Below are positions 49,743 through 52,067 of a stretch of 52,067 bases of DNA, piece by piece. Source of the DNA: Methylobacterium persicinum (GTDB taxonomy: Bacteria > Pseudomonadota > Alphaproteobacteria > Rhizobiales > Beijerinckiaceae); NCBI RefSeq assembly GCF_022179525.1, contig NZ_BPQX01000035.1:1-52067 (forward strand). The letters are read 5' to 3'. Each line of letters begins with the position of its first letter. The stretch's first letter is position 1. A program made the position numbers and the translations under genes. The notes below the pieces were generated by a model. It made no database searches. It worked only from the letters and a program-made list of their open reading frames with translations, and was not told the DNA's origin.

Positions 49743-50953
49743 TGAACGCAAAAGTGCTCCGTGCGCAAAGTCGTCGAGGACGTTCGGATCGCCTCCGTGT
49801 CGGCGTCACATTGTTTGTTCGCGACGAAAATCAGACGTTATGGGAAAATGGTATCTTCCAAAATTGCTTTTTCCTGATCGAGATGTTGAAGGCATCGCCA
49901 CAAGTGGAGTGGTGTTGTATCGTCGTCGATGGGCCGGGCGCTGGCGGGCATAGATCGCAGTTCTCCCGGGAGTTCGGTGCCGATGTGATTGGCGTTGCCG
50001 AGGCGCTAGATAGTTTGGATGTCATCGTTGAGTTGAGCGCGCAGCTTGATGTGGAGTGGGGAAAGACCTTCGTTGACCGTGGTGGCCGGATCGCGGCCAT
50101 GCGTGTTGCAAACGACTTCATCATCGACGCGGAGCGCATGGCGTTCAAGCTGGCGCCCGGTTTGTTGATGTCAGGCATGCCATACCAGGAAGTCTGGACC
50201 CTTCCTGCGTTTGAGCGGACATGCGCCCGATATTATGAGGCCGGGTTGCGCGCGCCGGTTCGTATCATGCAGCATCTCTGGTCGCCTCAATTAGTTGACC
50301 GTGAGGTGGCATCTTGCGGACGGCATACCGAATTCCGCTACGTGCCCGGTCGTTCGCGGTGGCGGGCCGCGATCCTCGAACCAAATATATGTTCCGTGAA
50401 GACGGCTCATATACCTCTGCTCGCATGCGAGAATGCGTATCGGAGAAATCCTGCGTTTTTGGATGTGTTGCGAGTATTTAATACAGCGGAGCTTCGAAAC
50501 AATCAGATATTCATTCGATTTGCGCGCTCGCTTACGCTCATCAAGAATGGCATGGCGAGTTTTGAAGATCGTTTTCCCATCTTCGACATCATGGGTTCTC
50601 AAGCTGACGTGATCGTTTCGCATCAATGGGAAAATGCGCAAAACTATCTGTACTATGAGGCCTTGTATGGCGGTTTTCCCCTCATCCACAACTCGACGCT
50701 GATCGAGGGATGCGGTTATCGCTACGAGGATTTCGATCCGGAGGATGGGGGCGCGGCCCTCCTGCAGGCCTTTGTCCAGCACGACCTGGATCTCGAAACC
50801 TACATCGCCAACGGACGCAGGTTAATCGCGAAGCTCGATCCGACATCGGACGCGAATGTGCGCGCCTACAGCGAGGCGATCGCCGGATTGTTCGATGACA
50901 GGCGCGGGGCGGGAGCGGGCGTTTTGAGTCATCAGTTAGCGCCAGCCCTCTGA
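49742..50953 (+). CDS. DUF2827 protein 2, glycosyltransferase-like
   Basis: A 403-residue paralog; the ATG at 49,742 shares one base with the previous stop and has GGGGG upstream. The core starts LRVGVTLFVRDENQTLWENG. The signature segments are AAILEPNICSVKTAHIP and VIVSHQWENAQNYLYYEALY, then GGFPLIHNSTLIEGCGYRY. A ~20-residue extension precedes the core. Its codon use is more GC-rich than the first paralog, which suggests a different age or origin. Confidence 0.82.
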   Translation: MNAKVLRAQSRRGRSDRLRVGVTLFVRDENQTLWENGIFQNCFFLIEMLKASPQVEWCCIVVDGPGAGGHRSQFSREFGADVIGVAEALDSLDVIVELSAQLDVEWGKTFVDRGGRIAAMRVANDFIIDAERMAFKLAPGLLMSGMPYQEVWTLPAFERTCARYYEAGLRAPVRIMQHLWSPQLVDREVASCGRHTEFRYVPGRSRWRAAILEPNICSVKTAHIPLLACENAYRRNPAFLDVLRVFNTAELRNNQIFIRFARSLTLIKNGMASFEDRFPIFDIMGSQADVIVSHQWENAQNYLYYEALYGGFPLIHNSTLIEGCGYRYEDFDPEDGGAALLQAFVQHDLDLETYIANGRRLIAKLDPTSDANVRAYSEAIAGLFDDRRGAGAGVLSHQLAPAL

Positions 50954-50963
50954 AGGTTGCGGG

Positions 50964-52067
50964 GTGGTGGAGAGGCGTTCGCTCACCGTCGGCATCACCA
51001 TTGGCCTGCGGGATGCGGGCGAAAGTCTGTGGCTCAACGGCATCAAACAGAATGCCCTGTATCTCGCCAAGCTGATCCGGCGTTCCCGACACCGCCACCG
51101 GGTCTGCTTGCTCAACACCACCCCGGTTCCGATCACCGCCGAGCTGGCGTGGAATCGGGCGGAGTATCCCACCATGCCCTTCGAGGACGGGTGGGCTGGG
51201 CTTGATGTGCTGATCGAGCTCGGTGGACAGATCGACTGGGAACAGACGGCGCGTCTCAAGCATCAGGGAACCAGGATCGTCAGCTATTGCTGCGGTCCCG
51301 AATACATCCAAAATATCGAGGCGATAGTCTTTCAGCGACCGTTGTATGACTCGATCTACGTGAACCGGGGATACGATGTCGTCTGGGCAATCCCGCAGGT
51401 CTTCGATCTCAACCGCGGCTTCTTTCAGACGCTCCGCCGATGTCCCGTGCGGGAGATTCCCTTCGTGTGGGATCCCATGGCGATCGAGGCTGCCACCCGG
51501 CCATTACCGCATGGCGGGCAGTACCGCCCTGGGAACGGCGGAAAGCGAATTGCGGTCCTTGAGCCGAATATTGATGTCTTGAAATTCTGCCTTTATCCGA
51601 TTTTCATCGTGGAGCAGGCCTTCCGACGGGTGCCGGACCTTGTCCAATTTCTCCATGTGGCGAATGCGGATCGGTTCGTGCACGACGGCCGTGAGTTCGT
51701 GAGCCTGATGCAGTATCTCGATATCATCCATGCGGGGAAAGCGAGCTTCATCGGGCGGGTCGTCACGCCCTACTTCCTGGCGGACCATACCGACGTCGTC
51801 GTCTCTCATCAGTGGGGGTTGCCGCTCAACTACCACTATTTGGAATGCTGTTGGCAGGGATATCCGTTCGTCCACAATGCCGAGCTGATTCGAGATCTGG
51901 GGTATTACTATCCTGGTCATGACGTCGAGAAGGGCGCCGAGAGGCTGACGCAGGCCTTACAGTTCCACGATGTGAGGTGGGAGGATTACACGGCCCTTCA
52001 GCGCCAGCGCATCGCACGGTTTACGGCCGATGATCCCCATCTGATCGTACTCATCCGGCGTGGACCG
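50964..52067 (+). CDS. DUF2827 protein 3, C-terminus cut by the window end
   Basis: An open frame of 368 codons reaching the right edge without a stop. The GTG at 50,964 (a second GTG follows) has GAAGG upstream and lies 10 bp after the previous stop. The core opens LTVGITIGLRDAGESLWLNG, with IAVLEPNIDVLKFCLYPIF and later VVVSHQWGLPLNYHYLECCW, then YPFVHNAELIRDLGYYYPGH. These match the same motifs in the two upstream paralogs. Only the last residues are probably missing. Confidence 0.82.
   Translation, partial: MVERRSLTVGITIGLRDAGESLWLNGIKQNALYLAKLIRRSRHRHRVCLLNTTPVPITAELAWNRAEYPTMPFEDGWAGLDVLIELGGQIDWEQTARLKHQGTRIVSYCCGPEYIQNIEAIVFQRPLYDSIYVNRGYDVVWAIPQVFDLNRGFFQTLRRCPVREIPFVWDPMAIEAATRPLPHGGQYRPGNGGKRIAVLEPNIDVLKFCLYPIFIVEQAFRRVPDLVQFLHVANADRFVHDGREFVSLMQYLDIIHAGKASFIGRVVTPYFLADHTDVVVSHQWGLPLNYHYLECCWQGYPFVHNAELIRDLGYYYPGHDVEKGAERLTQALQFHDVRWEDYTALQRQRIARFTADDPHLIVLIRRGP

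Overview
The window looks like a chromosomal segment of a GC-rich alphaproteobacterium, most likely a Rhizobiales/Methylobacterium-type organism. This rests on IalB-family proteins, a BrkB/YihY protein, Spy/CpxP-like and Pmp3 small envelope proteins, an opgGH pair, and an alphaproteobacterial-style elongator tRNA-Met fragment. The genus is inference; no 16S or other definitive marker is present.

Positions 1 to about 15,562 are an integrated mobile island. Its right edge is a P4-type tyrosine integrase (13,818-15,374) beside a 3' fragment of a tRNA-Met gene (15,513-15,562), the usual footprint of tRNA-targeted integration; the left edge lies outside the window. The island carries a ParA/ribbon-helix-helix pair with two large palindromic operators, small membrane proteins, two near-duplicate HNH-type zinc proteins (3,054 and 9,581), an AbrB-type antitoxin with a MazF/ChpB-type toxin, a reverse transcriptase with a helix-turn-helix partner, a DUF6508 protein, a haloacid-dehalogenase-like hydrolase and several orphan genes. 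Five copies of a palindrome with core CGCAATTAATTGCG lie between 5.3 and 9.45 kb. A graveyard of IS remnants (truncated IS256-family and frameshifted IS5-family transposases) sits between the cargo and the integrase.

Positions 15.6-20.1 kb are ordinary chromosome: a periplasmic LTXXQ/Spy-like protein, a Gly-rich secreted protein, a small exported protein, an AraC-family regulator and a DUF892 ferritin-like protein. From 20.6 to 30.7 kb lies a surface-protein block: a ~2,780-residue classical (type Va) autotransporter, an IalB-family protein and a SapC-family protein. From 30.8 to 39.2 kb comes an envelope block, mostly on the minus strand: opgG-opgH for osmoregulated periplasmic glucan, small secreted or membrane proteins including a 54-residue Pmp3 protein, a royal-jelly/yellow-like beta-propeller protein, and a BrkB-family membrane protein.

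An AT-rich gene desert (39.2-40.0 kb) leads into a second adhesin locus (40.0 kb to the end): a small membrane protein, a ~2,016-residue YadA-type trimeric autotransporter, two IalB-like exported proteins flanking a tiny membrane protein, and three tandem DUF2827 (glycosyltransferase-like) paralogs, the last cut by the window end. The layout suggests a surface-adhesin production and decoration locus; the glycosylation role is inference. The two most interesting regions are the reverse-transcriptase cassette with its palindrome family, and the trimeric adhesin-IalB-DUF2827 locus.
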